This document shows positions 23,346-31,496 of a stretch of DNA of 31,496 nt, one piece after another. The stretch's first letter is position 1. Each line of letters begins with the position of its first letter. The DNA lies in contig CAJTLK010000008.1 in NCBI GenBank assembly GCA_910577415.1, positions 1-31,496 on the forward strand, in the 5' to 3' direction. Under the pieces are notes generated by a model. That model worked only from the letters and a program-made list of their open reading frames with translations. It ran no database searches and was not told the DNA's origin. This DNA comes from an uncultured Oscillospiraceae bacterium. Lineage in GTDB: Bacteria; Bacillota; Clostridia; Oscillospirales; Oscillospiraceae. Made by a program: the position numbers and the translations under genes.

Positions 23346-26300
23346 TCAAACACGCCCTTGTCGATCAAAGCTATCCAACCGTGACCAGAATTCCTCGGCC
23401 TTTACCCCGGAAAGCCAACGGCGGTGGTCGTCTCCGCTCCCCTCCCGGAACTGGCAGGCCGCGGCGTACTCGCACCATTTACAGGCGTTGCGGTCCTCCC
23501 CCTCCCAGAAGGGATCCGCCGCGATCTTTCCCGCGGCCAGCTCCTGGGCAATGCTTTCCAATATCTGGCGGGTATGCCTCTCCAGCTTTCCCAGACGCTC
23601 GGCAGAGACCAGGGCTTCCCCGGTGATCTCCCCCGAGGTCTTCACCCTCAGGGGCAGAAAGCGGAATCCCTCACCGCTGTGCTCCATGGCGGAGAGGACA
23701 TCGGCGTTGTCCAGCACCAGCCCCTGCCGGGTGAGCTGCTTGTCCACCGCCTGCTGCCGCGCCTGGTCGGTCATGGAGCGGCTCCCCGCCACCGGCTCTT
23801 CCCTGGCGGGAAGATACAGCACTCCCGCGGGGACGATCTCCTTGTCTCCAAAAACACTCTTCCCCTTCTCCTGTAAGGTAAAGAGGTATAGCAGCATTTG
23901 TAATCCAAGGCCGTTCCACAAATCTGTAAAGTTAAAGGACTTGCGCCCCGTCTTATAGTCCACCACCCGAAGGTAGAGCTTGCCGTCCTTTTCCCAGCCG
24001 TCCACCCGGTCTACCAATCCAGTGACCGATACGGTGACGCCGTCCACCGTCAGCTCCACCGGCGGGAGGGGGGCGTCTTTGACGCCAAAGCCCAGCTCAA
24101 AGGCGATGGGCTTGAAGTCAGAGCGGTCCAGCTCCTCACAGACGTTTTTCACCACGGCGTAGACCGTCTTCTCCAGCCTGGCGAAGAGGTAACGGAACCG
24201 TGCGGTCTCCCCCTCCAGTCCCCCTAGCTTCTCCTCCACGTACCGCGCCACGATGGCGGACACCTCTGCCCTAGTGGGGGCCTGCCCCTCCTTTCGCTCC
24301 TGAAGGATGTGCTCCAAAACATAGTGGACAAAGGTGCCGTAGTCGGTGGCGGCAAACCCTGCCTTCTTCCGGGGTTTGGCGGCAAGTCCGTACTGCATGA
24401 AATAGGAAAAATGACAGGACTTGTATTTATCCATCCGGGAGGCGGACATGGGCACCCGCTTGCCGTAGAGCAGGTCTACCGCAGGCCGGGTCAGCCTCCC
24501 CCGCTCCAGGTGGGTGGAGCGCTCCATCCGTTCCAAAAGGGGGACATAGCCCGGTATTTCCCCCAGCACCCGGCCCACCTCGGGACGCTGGAGGGCAAAC
24601 TCCAACGCGGGCCGGGGCGCGGAGAGGCGAAACCCTCCACCGCTTTCCTCCTCCCGAAGGGGCAGGTCGGGAAACAATGTCCGCAGCTTTTTCACAAGAA
24701 AGGATCCCCGCCGCTCCCCGCCGTCGGCGCCGCTGGCGGGATAGCTGACGATGAGCCTGTCCGACGGCAGGGCGCAGGTCTCATAAATGATGGTCATTTC
24801 CCGCCACAGCTTGTCGGTGAGCTTGGGCGCGCTCTCCAGGCCGTATTGGGCCAACACGATACGGTCCTCATCCTGAAGTAGGCCGGGAGATGGGGCCACA
24901 GCGGGGATCTGGCCGTCGTCGGCTCCCAAAATATACAGCACCTTACACCGCTTATGGGCCAGGCGGGGCATCTCCCCCGCCGTGATCCGGTCCAGGGATA
25001 CGGGAATGACGCCCACCTCATATTGGGAGAGGACCAGCTTGAACAGCCGCCCGAACTCCTCCCATTCCATGGGCATCTCCCCCAGAAGGTCGGCGCACTG
25101 CTCCAGTCCGGCGCACAGTATCTCCCAGAGCTGCTGGTACTCGGCGGCAAGCCCGGCGTCTCCCCGCTCCCGCAGTTCGCCCGCCCGTGCGGTGAGCCGC
25201 TGGGGCAGTCCGATCTCCTCCAAAAAGGCGTAGAGGGCCAGGCTCAGTCCTTTTCCCGTCTTCTCTTCGGTCTTCCGCAGCTTCTCCAGCGGGGCGATCA
25301 CCTTACGGCGAAGCCCATCCAGTTCCCGAACCTCCTCCCGGTCTTCTTCCTTCCAGTCTAGGCCGTAGCCCTGGGGGTGCATGGCCCAGTCGGCCTTTTG
25401 CGCCCAGCGTTGGCCCCGGATATCCCACTTGAGGGCATAATTTTCCAGCCGGTCTGTCTCGTCAGGAGTCAGCCCCGCCAGGGCGGTCTTCAGGTAGCGG
25501 AACATGTCCTCGTAGGCGTAGTCCTCTGCCACCGCGTCCAAGGCGGCTGTCACCAGGGTCAAAATGGGCTTTTGGAGCACGTCGTCCATCCGGGCCAGGA
25601 AGACGCTTAGCCCATAACGGGGAAAAATGAGGTCGATGAGGGGACCGTAGGTCTCCATGCTCCGGGCGGTGACGGCCACCTCCCGGCAGCGGATACCGCC
25701 CTCCCGGATCAGTTGGCGCAGCGCGGCGGCGCAGCGCTCCACCTCGGCAAAGGGACTGCTGGCCCGGTATAGCTCCACCCCTGCCGGAATTCCCTTTTGG
25801 ACCGGGATGACAGGCGCAAACAGGTGCCTCTCTATCTCCCCGATGCCCTGGGCAACGGGAGCGGGCGGGGTGAGGCGGGTCTCCACCTCGGCGGTCACTC
25901 CCGCCTTTTTCGCCAGGGACAAAAGCCCCAGAGCGGTGCGGCGGGCGGGAGAGAATACGTCCTCCTCCCCCTCCGTCAGCTTGTCGCAGGTCAGGGCCAC
26001 GGTGACGCTGTGGGCCTGCCGCAAAAGCTGCTCCAATACCTTTCTCTCCTGGGCGGTAAAGTCGGTAAAGCAGTCGATATAGATATCCCGGCCCTCCGCC
26101 CAGGGACATTCCTCCAGGGCGGCAGCCAGCTTGGTCAGCTTATCCCTGGGGTCGGCCCCCTGCCGGGCGCAAAGGGCGTCGTAGGCCCCGCAGATAAGAG
26201 CCAGATCGCCGAACTTGTCCGCCGCCTCTCCCTCCACCGTCTGGGAGACCTCATAGAGCTTTTCCGGGGTGATGGCGGCAGACTTGCACTCGTCCACCGT

Positions 26301-26660
26301 GGCGGCCAGTTGAGAAAGAAACTGCGGCTTCCGGGAGGGGCGGGCATAGACTTTCAGGTGCTCCTGCACCTGCTTCAAAGCCACATCCATCAGCAGCAAA
26401 CGCCCCCCTGCGTCCATAGTAGGCTCCGCCAGCCCCCCGGCAACGGAAAACACCCGGCTTGCAAGCCGGGTGAAGGAGAGCACCTCAGTGTGCAGGCTGG
26501 CGGCGTTGCCCGCCAGGGCGCACAGCCGCCGCTCCGCGTCGTGGGAGTGCTGCTCGGGGACGATGAGGAGCTGGGGACGACGCTTTCCCTCCTCCGCCAT
26601 AGCCTGAAACAGGGCGGTGGATTTTCCCGTCCCCGCCCGGCCCAGCAACAGCTTCAACAT
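23346..26660 (-). CDS. addB: ATP-dependent nuclease subunit B (AddB)
   Basis: This 1104-aa protein is the second AddAB subunit, with an N-terminal helicase-like domain (GRAGTGKST at 7-15) and a C-terminal RecB-type nuclease (VVDYKTGRKSF). Four cysteines that hold the AddB iron-sulphur cluster are present: C749 (YKSCHFSYF), C1060, C1063 and C1069 (CKWCEYAAAC). The length is close to the usual ~1150 aa. ATG 26660 has AAGGAGG at 8-bp spacing. The gene acts with addA downstream. It begins about 100 bp after the GH13 gene, a gap that holds an 11-bp inverted repeat. Confidence 0.95.
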   Translation of the reverse strand: MLKLLLGRAGTGKSTALFQAMAEEGKRRPQLLIVPEQHSHDAERRLCALAGNAASLHTEVLSFTRLASRVFSVAGGLAEPTMDAGGRLLLMDVALKQVQEHLKVYARPSRKPQFLSQLAATVDECKSAAITPEKLYEVSQTVEGEAADKFGDLALICGAYDALCARQGADPRDKLTKLAAALEECPWAEGRDIYIDCFTDFTAQERKVLEQLLRQAHSVTVALTCDKLTEGEEDVFSPARRTALGLLSLAKKAGVTAEVETRLTPPAPVAQGIGEIERHLFAPVIPVQKGIPAGVELYRASSPFAEVERCAAALRQLIREGGIRCREVAVTARSMETYGPLIDLIFPRYGLSVFLARMDDVLQKPILTLVTAALDAVAEDYAYEDMFRYLKTALAGLTPDETDRLENYALKWDIRGQRWAQKADWAMHPQGYGLDWKEEDREEVRELDGLRRKVIAPLEKLRKTEEKTGKGLSLALYAFLEEIGLPQRLTARAGELRERGDAGLAAEYQQLWEILCAGLEQCADLLGEMPMEWEEFGRLFKLVLSQYEVGVIPVSLDRITAGEMPRLAHKRCKVLYILGADDGQIPAVAPSPGLLQDEDRIVLAQYGLESAPKLTDKLWREMTIIYETCALPSDRLIVSYPASGADGGERRGSFLVKKLRTLFPDLPLREEESGGGFRLSAPRPALEFALQRPEVGRVLGEIPGYVPLLERMERSTHLERGRLTRPAVDLLYGKRVPMSASRMDKYKSCHFSYFMQYGLAAKPRKKAGFAATDYGTFVHYVLEHILQERKEGQAPTRAEVSAIVARYVEEKLGGLEGETARFRYLFARLEKTVYAVVKNVCEELDRSDFKPIAFELGFGVKDAPLPPVELTVDGVTVSVTGLVDRVDGWEKDGKLYLRVVDYKTGRKSFNFTDLWNGLGLQMLLYLFTLQEKGKSVFGDKEIVPAGVLYLPAREEPVAGSRSMTDQARQQAVDKQLTRQGLVLDNADVLSAMEHSGEGFRFLPLRVKTSGEITGEALVSAERLGKLERHTRQILESIAQELAAGKIAADPFWEGEDRNACKWCEYAAACQFREGSGDDHRRWLSGVKAEEFWSRLDSFDRQGRV

Positions 26661-26701
26661 GAGGCGACCCTCCTTTCCTTTGAGTTGCTTTGTCAGGCTA
26701 C

Positions 26702-26749
26702 GAACAGGTCAGGACGCCTCGGGATATAAGCCCCTCGACTGACCTGTTC
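26702..26749. repeat. Inverted repeat between the GH13 gene and addB
   Basis: Perfect 11-bp arms GAACAGGTCAG (26702-26712) and CTGACCTGTTC (26739-26749) enclose 26 nt that can add a short GGG/CCC stem. No T-tract follows on the minus strand, so it is not a standard terminator. It could be an operator or RNA element upstream of addB. Confidence 0.6.
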
Positions 26750-26759
26750 TCCACCCTTC

Positions 26760-28070
26760 TTATCTCTCGCACTTCCAGAAAAACACGCTGTAAGGCGGCA
26801 GCTCGCTGCCCCCGCCGAAGTCGTGCTCAGCTCCCGTGATCAGGTCCACCGCCTTACCACAGCCCGCGTCAAAGTGGGCGGTAAAGGGCTGGGCGTCGGC
26901 GTTCACCGCCACCAGCACCCGCTCATGCTCGCTCCGGCGCTGGAAGATGGTCTGGCGGTTGGTGAGGATGACGTCGGTAAAGTCGCCCCAGCACAGGGCC
27001 TCGCTCCCCCGGTGGGCGCGGGCCATGGCGGCGATGGTATCGGTGAGGCTGTTCCACTCCGGCGCGTCAAAGCAGGGCCGCAGGGCGGCGTCCCCCTGGC
27101 CCTTGTCCCCCAAGGCTCCCCATTCGCTGCCATAGTAGACGCAGGGGACCCCCGGCATGCCGAAAAGCAGGCCGTAGATGAGGGGCAGATGCTCCGGGGT
27201 CTGGAGGATGCTGGCTGCCCGCGTCACGTCGTGGTTGTCGGCAAAGCACAAAAGGTGCTTGCCCTTGTAAAGGGTCCACTGCTCCGGGCCGAACTGCCGC
27301 TTCAGGGAGTGGACGATCTCGAAGAGGTTCATGGAGTTGAGGGCGGAGTAGAGGCCCTTATAGCACTCATAGTTGGTACAGGAGTGGAGCAGCCCCTCTC
27401 CCGTCCATTGGTTATAGTCGCCGTGGAGGGTCTCCCCCACCAGGAAAAATTCCGGCTTCAGACCGTCGCAGAACTGGCGCAGCCGATAGAGAAAATCCTT
27501 ATCCAGGCAGTAGGCCACGTCCAGACGGAGGCCGTCCACATCGAACTCCTCCACCCAGAATTTGACGCACTCCAGCAGGTAGTCCACCACGGCAGGATTT
27601 CGGAGGTTCAGCTTCACCAACTCATAGTGACCTTCCCAGCCCTCGTACCAGAAGCCGTCGCCGTAATTGGAATCCCCGTCAAAATTGATATGGAACCAGT
27701 CCTTATAGGGCGAGTCCCATCTCTTCTCCTGCACGTCCCGGAAGGCCCAGAAGCCCCGGCCCACATGATTGAACACCCCGTCCAGCACCACCTTGATCCC
27801 GTGGCTGTGAAGGGTCCGGCACACCGCCTTGAAGTCCTCGTTTGTGCCCAGGCGGCAGTCCACCCTGCGGTAGTCCCGGGTATCGTAGCCGTGACGGTCA
27901 CTTTCAAAAATGGGAGAGAGATAAAGGGCGTTGGCCCCCAGCTTTTCAATATGCCCGGCCCAATCAGCCACCTTTTGGATGCGGCTGACGGTAACACCGT
28001 CATTCTCCTCCGGCGCGCCGCAGAAGCCCAGGGGATAGATCTGATAAAACACGCTGTTTTCCGCCCACAT
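26760..28070 (-). CDS. GH13 alpha-glycosidase (alpha-amylase family)
   Basis: This 436-aa cytosolic enzyme of glycoside hydrolase family 13 has no signal peptide and no N-terminal carbohydrate-binding (CBM34-like) domain. The four conserved regions are clear: DGVFNH (97-102), GLRLDVA with nucleophile D184, FFLVGETLHG with acid/base E213, and FADNHD with D281. A small beta-domain ends the protein. It probably cleaves alpha-glucosidic bonds in maltodextrins or related oligosaccharides taken up from outside. The neopullulanase/cyclomaltodextrinase-like group is the nearest pattern, but specificity cannot be fixed. ATG 28070 follows AAAGGA at 8-bp spacing. It has its own extended -10 promoter and no nearby sugar transporter. 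Confidence 0.9.
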   Translation of the reverse strand: MWAENSVFYQIYPLGFCGAPEENDGVTVSRIQKVADWAGHIEKLGANALYLSPIFESDRHGYDTRDYRRVDCRLGTNEDFKAVCRTLHSHGIKVVLDGVFNHVGRGFWAFRDVQEKRWDSPYKDWFHINFDGDSNYGDGFWYEGWEGHYELVKLNLRNPAVVDYLLECVKFWVEEFDVDGLRLDVAYCLDKDFLYRLRQFCDGLKPEFFLVGETLHGDYNQWTGEGLLHSCTNYECYKGLYSALNSMNLFEIVHSLKRQFGPEQWTLYKGKHLLCFADNHDVTRAASILQTPEHLPLIYGLLFGMPGVPCVYYGSEWGALGDKGQGDAALRPCFDAPEWNSLTDTIAAMARAHRGSEALCWGDFTDVILTNRQTIFQRRSEHERVLVAVNADAQPFTAHFDAGCGKAVDLITGAEHDFGGGSELPPYSVFFWKCER

Positions 28071-28122
28071 GGTTCGGTTCCTTTCTTCGCACGTGATAAT
28101 GTAGCTTCGGTTGACGAGGGCA

Positions 28123-28131
28123 ATTATAACA
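28123..28131 (-). promoter_or_regulatory. Extended -10 promoter of the GH13 gene
   Basis: On the minus strand TGTTATAAT (28131-28123) combines a TGn extension with a perfect TATAAT. The hexamer at the -35 position is poor, as is common for extended -10 promoters. The start would be near 28116. Confidence 0.6.
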
Positions 28132-28174
28132 CAAAACGCCGCTGAGGAAAAGAGCCTTTCCCTACGTCGGGGCA

Positions 28175-28209
28175 GAAAAAAGGAGCCGCCGACAGCTGTC
28201 GGCGGCTCC
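28175..28209 (-). terminator. Terminator of the BMP lipoprotein gene
   Basis: A perfect 28-bp palindrome (14-nt arms from GGAGCCGCCGACAG, 28182-28209) is followed on the minus strand by a T-run (A at 28175-28181). It starts 15 bp after the lipoprotein stop. Confidence 0.93.
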
Positions 28210-28223
28210 GGGTATGCCTGAAA

Positions 28224-29309
28224 TTACTGCTCGATGAAGGTCACGTTGACGTTGGCGCAGCCCAGCTTGTCGGGGGTCTCAGCGGCGTCGTCCTTCTTGG
28301 GGGCGATGGTGCCGTCGGAGAGCTTGGCAAACAGAGCGTCGTAGTCGGCCTGGGAGAAGCTGGCCCACTTGGAGGTAGCCATGGGCAGTTCCACAGCGCC
28401 CTCAGCGGCGCCCAGGGTCAGGTTCTGTCCGCCGGGGAAGCTGCCGGCCACATAGGCGTCCAGCATCTGCTGCACGGCGGAGGCCAGGCCCTTCATGGCG
28501 GAGGAAACGACAGTGGCGGACTCGCCGGACTGGTCCACATCCACGCCGATGACCTTGCCGTTGTTCTGCTCAGCAGCGGCCATGGCGGAGTTGCCCACGG
28601 AGCCGCCGCAGCCAAAGACGATCTCGGTACCAGACTGATACCAGCCGGCGGCCAGGGCCTGAGCCTCGGGAGTGGCGGCAAACCCGCCGGTGTAGTAGTA
28701 CATCATGTCCACGGTCTTGCCAGCCTCGGCAGCGGCGTCATTGGCGCCCTGCACGTAGCCGTAGCCGTAACGGACGACGGCGGGGACGGCCTGGCCGCCC
28801 AGGAAGCCCAGCTTGGTGTTGCCGTCCTTGACGGCGGCGTAACCGGCCAGGTAGCCCACCTGCTCCTCGGAGAAGAGGATGCCCACGGTGTTGTCGGCGG
28901 TCTTGTAATCAGAGTAGTCGGCGCTGTGGGGGTTGCCGTCGATGAGGATGAACTTCACATCGGGGTACTTGTCCTGCACCAGGTAGATGGGCTCCTCAAA
29001 CAGGAAGCCGGGGGTGACGACCACCTTGTTGCCGTCCTTGATGGCCTGCTCGATCATGGCCACGTAAGCGTCGGTGGTAGCCTCAACGGGCTTATAGTAC
29101 TGGCACTTCTTGCTGTTCTTCTCGGACCAGGCCTGGATGCCCTCCCAGGTGCCCTGGTTAAAGGACTTGTCGTTGATGTCGCCCTTATCGGTGATCATGG
29201 CGATCTCGGACGCGGCGGCGTCATCCTTCTTGTCGCCGCCGCAGGCGGCCAGGCTCAGGACCATAACACCGGCCAGGAGCAGCGCAAGGATTCGACTGGA
29301 TTTCTTCAT
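28224..29309 (-). CDS. BMP/PnrA-family nucleoside-binding lipoprotein
   Basis: This 361-aa solute-binding protein belongs to the basic membrane protein (BMP/PnrA/Med) family. Residues 1-22 are a lipoprotein signal with lipobox LAAC and lipidated Cys23. The family core follows: IAMITDKGDINDKSFNQGTWEGI, then GFLFEEPIY, LIDGNP, EEQVGYLAGYAAV, and GVDVDQSG near the ligand site. Known members bind purine nucleosides for ABC import. ATG 29309 lies about 11 bp after GGAAGG. It has its own promoter and strong terminator, and no BMP-type permease or ATPase is in the window. It is thus an orphan here, placed next to deoC, which degrades deoxyribose from deoxynucleosides. A nucleoside ligand is inferred from the family. 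Confidence 0.9.
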   Translation of the reverse strand: MKKSSRILALLLAGVMVLSLAACGGDKKDDAAASEIAMITDKGDINDKSFNQGTWEGIQAWSEKNSKKCQYYKPVEATTDAYVAMIEQAIKDGNKVVVTPGFLFEEPIYLVQDKYPDVKFILIDGNPHSADYSDYKTADNTVGILFSEEQVGYLAGYAAVKDGNTKLGFLGGQAVPAVVRYGYGYVQGANDAAAEAGKTVDMMYYYTGGFAATPEAQALAAGWYQSGTEIVFGCGGSVGNSAMAAAEQNNGKVIGVDVDQSGESATVVSSAMKGLASAVQQMLDAYVAGSFPGGQNLTLGAAEGAVELPMATSKWASFSQADYDALFAKLSDGTIAPKKDDAAETPDKLGCANVNVTFIEQ

Positions 29310-29386
29310 TTCAGTACATACCTTCCTTTCATTTTTTCGTCCGGGGCGCAGCCCCTTTGGCTCTCGCTCCCGAACGCTCGTGTCCC

Positions 29387-29415
29387 ATTATACCTTGTCC
29401 CTTCGGAAAACACAA
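29387..29415 (-). promoter_or_regulatory. Sigma-A promoter of the BMP lipoprotein gene
   Basis: On the minus strand there is TTGTGT (29415-29410), a 17-bp spacer and a perfect TATAAT (29392-29387). A leader of about 70 nt follows, which contains a short GGGGC/GCCCC hairpin. No known riboswitch was recognised in it. Confidence 0.75.
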
Positions 29416-29503
29416 TACGTTTTTCGCCAGGAAATGAAAATTTTACAAAAGTGTTAACAAATCTCGCCCCCTCAACTGGGTTTTTAGAGGATATTGCATT
29501 CTG

Positions 29504-29531
29504 AAAAAAGAGCGGGGCAAATGCCCCGCTC
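29504..29531 (-). terminator. Terminator of deoC
   Basis: GAGCGGGGC (29510-29518) pairs with 29523-29531 across an AAAT loop. An A-run at 29504-29509 is the T-tract on the minus strand. It starts 18 bp after the deoC stop. Confidence 0.92.
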
Positions 29532-29549
29532 CTTCTCTCTCCGCATTTC

Positions 29550-30215
29550 TCAATAGCCCTCGCCCTGCTGGCCCTTGGCCAGCTTTACGATCCGGGAGGT
29601 GCCCAGCCGGTCTGCCCCCAGGGCGATGAAGTCCTCGGCGTCCTTCAGGCTGGCGATGCCACCGGCGGCCTTGATCTTTACGCCGGGGACGACATGCTCC
29701 TTAAAGAGCTTCACGTCCTCCCGTGTGGCCCCGGCAGTGGAAAAGCCGGTGGAGGTTTTGATATAGTCCGCGCCGGAGGCGGAGACGATCTCGCACATCT
29801 TGATCTTCTCTTCCTCGGTAAGCAGACAGGTCTCCACGATGACCTTCAGGATACGCCCCGCACAGGCCAGTTTGACCTCTTTGATCTCCTCCAGAAGGCT
29901 GTCCCACTTTTGGTCCTTCACCCAGCCGATGTTGATGACCATGTCGATCTCGTCAGCGCCGTTGCGCACAGCGTTCTCCGCCTCAAAAGCCTTGACAGCA
30001 GTGGTGGAGTACCCGTTGGGGAAGCCGATGACGGTACACACCTTCAGCTTGCCGTCCAGATACTCATCGGCCTGTTTGACAAAGCTGGCGGGAATGCAGA
30101 CGCTGGCGCAGCCATACTTCACGCCCTCGTCACACAGGGTCCTGATCTGCTCCCAGGTGCTCTCCTGCTTCAGGAGGGTGTGGTCGCAGCGGCTCAATAT
30201 CTCTTTCAATTCCAT
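29550..30215 (-). CDS. deoC: Deoxyribose-phosphate aldolase
   Basis: This 221-aa class I aldolase (EC 4.1.2.4) splits 2-deoxyribose 5-phosphate into glyceraldehyde 3-phosphate and acetaldehyde in the cytosol. The catalytic set is visible: D91 (DEIDMVINIGW), the Schiff-base K153 (YIKTSTGF) and the proton-relay K182 (KIKAAGGI). The N-terminal DHTLLK and IGFPNG are also typical, and the length is usual. ATG 30215 follows AAAGGGGAG. It starts 48 bp after the DUF362 gene with no terminator between, so the two are probably co-transcribed. Its product links deoxynucleoside use to central metabolism, which suits the nucleoside-binding protein encoded next to it. Confidence 0.96.
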   Translation of the reverse strand: MELKEILSRCDHTLLKQESTWEQIRTLCDEGVKYGCASVCIPASFVKQADEYLDGKLKVCTVIGFPNGYSTTAVKAFEAENAVRNGADEIDMVINIGWVKDQKWDSLLEEIKEVKLACAGRILKVIVETCLLTEEEKIKMCEIVSASGADYIKTSTGFSTAGATREDVKLFKEHVVPGVKIKAAGGIASLKDAEDFIALGADRLGTSRIVKLAKGQQGEGY

Positions 30216-30263
30216 AGTGGCGCTCCCCTTTCCTATTCTCTACTACGATATATTCCGGGGCGG

Positions 30264-31388
30264 TCAGACAGTAACAAGCTCATACTGCCTCGTACCAAGG
30301 CCGATCTTCTCAGCGTGCTCCAGGCAGGACTTCCACTCGCTTCCCTCGGTGCTGTTCTCAAAATGGTCGTGATGGTCTACGAAGTCCTTTGCCTTCATGC
30401 GCTTGGCAAGCTGGCTGCCGGGCAGCGGCTCCTGGGCCATACAGGCGTCGGCACAGGCTTGGTCCAACGCCACCGGGTCAAAGGAGGCAAACATACCGAT
30501 ATCCGGCAAGATGGGTATGTCGTTCTCACCGTGGCAATCGCAGTTGGGAGAGATGTCCCGCACCAGGCAGATGTGGAAGCAGGGGCGGCCATCGCACACC
30601 GCCTTGGCATACTCCGCCATCTTGCGGTTGAGCATCTGCACCGTGTCCCAGGTGGGATTCTCAATGGCGTCGAAGTTGCATACGCCGATGCAGCGGCCAC
30701 AGCCCACACACTTCTGATGGTCAATGATGGCCTTGCCGTCCGGGCCATAGCTGATGGCGTCCTGGCCGCACTCCCTGGCGCAGCGGTGACAGGAGCGGCA
30801 CATGTCCAGATGCACCACGGGCTTGCCAGCGTTGTGCTGCTCCATCTTGCCCCGGCGGGAGCCGCAGCCCATGCCGGTGTTTTTCACCGCGCCGCCAAAG
30901 CCCGCCTGCTCATGGCCTTTGAAATGGCTCAGGGAGATATACACATCGGCGTCCATGATGGCCCGTCCGATCTTGGCCGTTTCAATGTATTCTCCACCCA
31001 CCACCGGGACCTCCACATCGTCGGTACCCTTCAGGCCGTCGCCGATGATGATCTGGCAGCCGGTGGAGAAGGGAGAAAAGCCGTTTTCATAGGCAGCGTC
31101 CATATGCTCCAGGGCATGCTTGCGGCGGCCTATGTAGAGGGTGTTACAGTCGGAGAGGAAGGGCATGCCCCCTCGCTCCTTGACAAAATCAGCCACCACC
31201 TTGGCGTAGTTGGGCCGCAGAAAGCTCAAATTCCCCGGCTCGCCGAAGTGGATCTTGATGCAGACAAATTTCTTTTCAAAATCAATACTGCCCATCCCCG
31301 CCTTTTCCATCAGGCGGTAGAGCTTGTCCAACTGACTGGTGCCTACTGGAACATGAAAATCGGTGAAATAAACCTTAGAAGGGGCCAT
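30264..31388 (-). CDS. DUF362-domain protein with two 4Fe-4S ferredoxin motifs
   Basis: This 374-aa protein has an N-terminal DUF362 domain (KIHFGEPGN, then SHFKGHEQAGFGGAVKNTGMG with the conserved GGxxKN pattern). A central bacterial ferredoxin insert carries two clusters: C197-C200-C203-C207 and C227-C230-C233-C237 (CVGCGRCIGVC). A further DUF362 segment with scattered Cys (CFHICLVRD, CDCHGEND) follows. It is probably a cytosolic iron-sulphur redox protein. Such proteins are common in anaerobes but their reaction is unknown, and the cluster pair suggests electron transfer. ATG 31388 follows AAAGGAG at 7-bp spacing. It is upstream of deoC in the same direction. Confidence 0.9.
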   Translation of the reverse strand: MAPSKVYFTDFHVPVGTSQLDKLYRLMEKAGMGSIDFEKKFVCIKIHFGEPGNLSFLRPNYAKVVADFVKERGGMPFLSDCNTLYIGRRKHALEHMDAAYENGFSPFSTGCQIIIGDGLKGTDDVEVPVVGGEYIETAKIGRAIMDADVYISLSHFKGHEQAGFGGAVKNTGMGCGSRRGKMEQHNAGKPVVHLDMCRSCHRCARECGQDAISYGPDGKAIIDHQKCVGCGRCIGVCNFDAIENPTWDTVQMLNRKMAEYAKAVCDGRPCFHICLVRDISPNCDCHGENDIPILPDIGMFASFDPVALDQACADACMAQEPLPGSQLAKRMKAKDFVDHHDHFENSTEGSEWKSCLEHAEKIGLGTRQYELVTV

Positions 31389-31452
31389 GCCGATACTCCT
31401 TTCATCGTTGACGGTCTCGCCGCAGCGTGTAAAGTATTTTTACTTGCGCGCT

Positions 31453-31496
31453 TTAGAATCCCAAGCCCATACCGCCAGTAATGCTCTTCATAGAGC
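31453..31496 (-). CDS. Possible 3' end of an upstream gene (partial)
   Basis: Reading leftward from the right edge, one frame gives about 13 residues ending GGMGLGF before a TAA at 31455-31453. The glycine-rich end looks like a plausible protein C-terminus, and the next gene starts 65 bp further. The stretch is too short to judge coding properties or family. Confidence 0.25.
   Translation of the reverse strand, partial: SMKSITGGMGLGF

Noticed and set aside
26702..26749. Terminator of the GH13 gene
   Set aside because: The stem lacks a following T-tract on the minus strand and encloses a long 26-nt interior, so it was listed as an inverted repeat only.
29316..29386. Purine-type riboswitch in the leader of the BMP lipoprotein gene
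   Set aside because: The ~70-nt leader has a small GC hairpin but none of the conserved loop and junction pattern of a purine riboswitch, and no terminator or anti-terminator pair.
31437..31464. Minus-strand TTGGGA, 16 bp, TAAAAA as a promoter for the DUF362 gene
   Set aside because: Both hexamers are poor, the spacer is short, and it may overlap the end of an upstream gene. I could not support it as a feature.

Overview
The window reads as chromosome from a Gram-positive-type anaerobe of the Clostridia, most likely an intestinal member of the Oscillospiraceae (Flavonifractor/Lawsonibacter-like). This rests on several things seen here: high GC with G/C-rich third positions, AddAB in place of RecBCD, a dgt-dnaG-rpoD housekeeping block, SLH-domain envelope protein, lipoprotein solute-binding proteins, strong Shine-Dalgarno sites and consensus sigma-A promoters. 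The genus is inference. No phage, insertion sequence or CRISPR array is visible.

Layout, left to right. 1-1300: the tail of an unidentified gene, then a secreted SLH protein. 1303-3530 (minus strand): an electrogenic-type CPA2 cation/proton antiporter and an MgtC-like membrane protein in one operon with a clear promoter. 3597-7916 (plus strand): a complete ABC importer (lipoprotein, fused permease, ATPase) driven by a perfect consensus promoter. A terminator and an unusual 72-nt inverted-repeat element separate the binding-protein gene from the permease gene. 7974-9695 (minus strand): a fructokinase/D-lyxose isomerase sugar operon. 9824-10013: tRNA-Ala(GGC) with promoter and terminator. 10014-10660: an AT-rich patch holding a truncated methyltransferase.

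10659-15850 (minus strand) is the information-processing block: an XRE regulator, yigZ, dgt, dnaG and rpoD, closed by a terminator. The XRE gene is divergent from a small unknown gene, and three matching 13-bp dyads lie in the shared control region. 16142-18456 holds hflX, a flavin-reductase-like gene and rpmE. 18468-26660 holds addB and addA, separated by a choloylglycine-hydrolase-family gene. 26760-31388 holds a GH13 glycosidase, a BMP/PnrA-type nucleoside-binding lipoprotein, deoC and a DUF362 ferredoxin-like protein. A short piece of a further gene may follow at the right edge.

Most of the window is conserved core genome. The parts that stand out are the regulator/dyad/small-gene locus at 15.6-16.2 kb, the intergenic element at 4957-5028, the likely non-iron specificity of the 'ferric-type' importer, and the Ntn-hydrolase placed inside addAB with its predicted catalytic Cys at residue 8. 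Most start codons were chosen by Shine-Dalgarno spacing and sometimes differ from the longest open frame.
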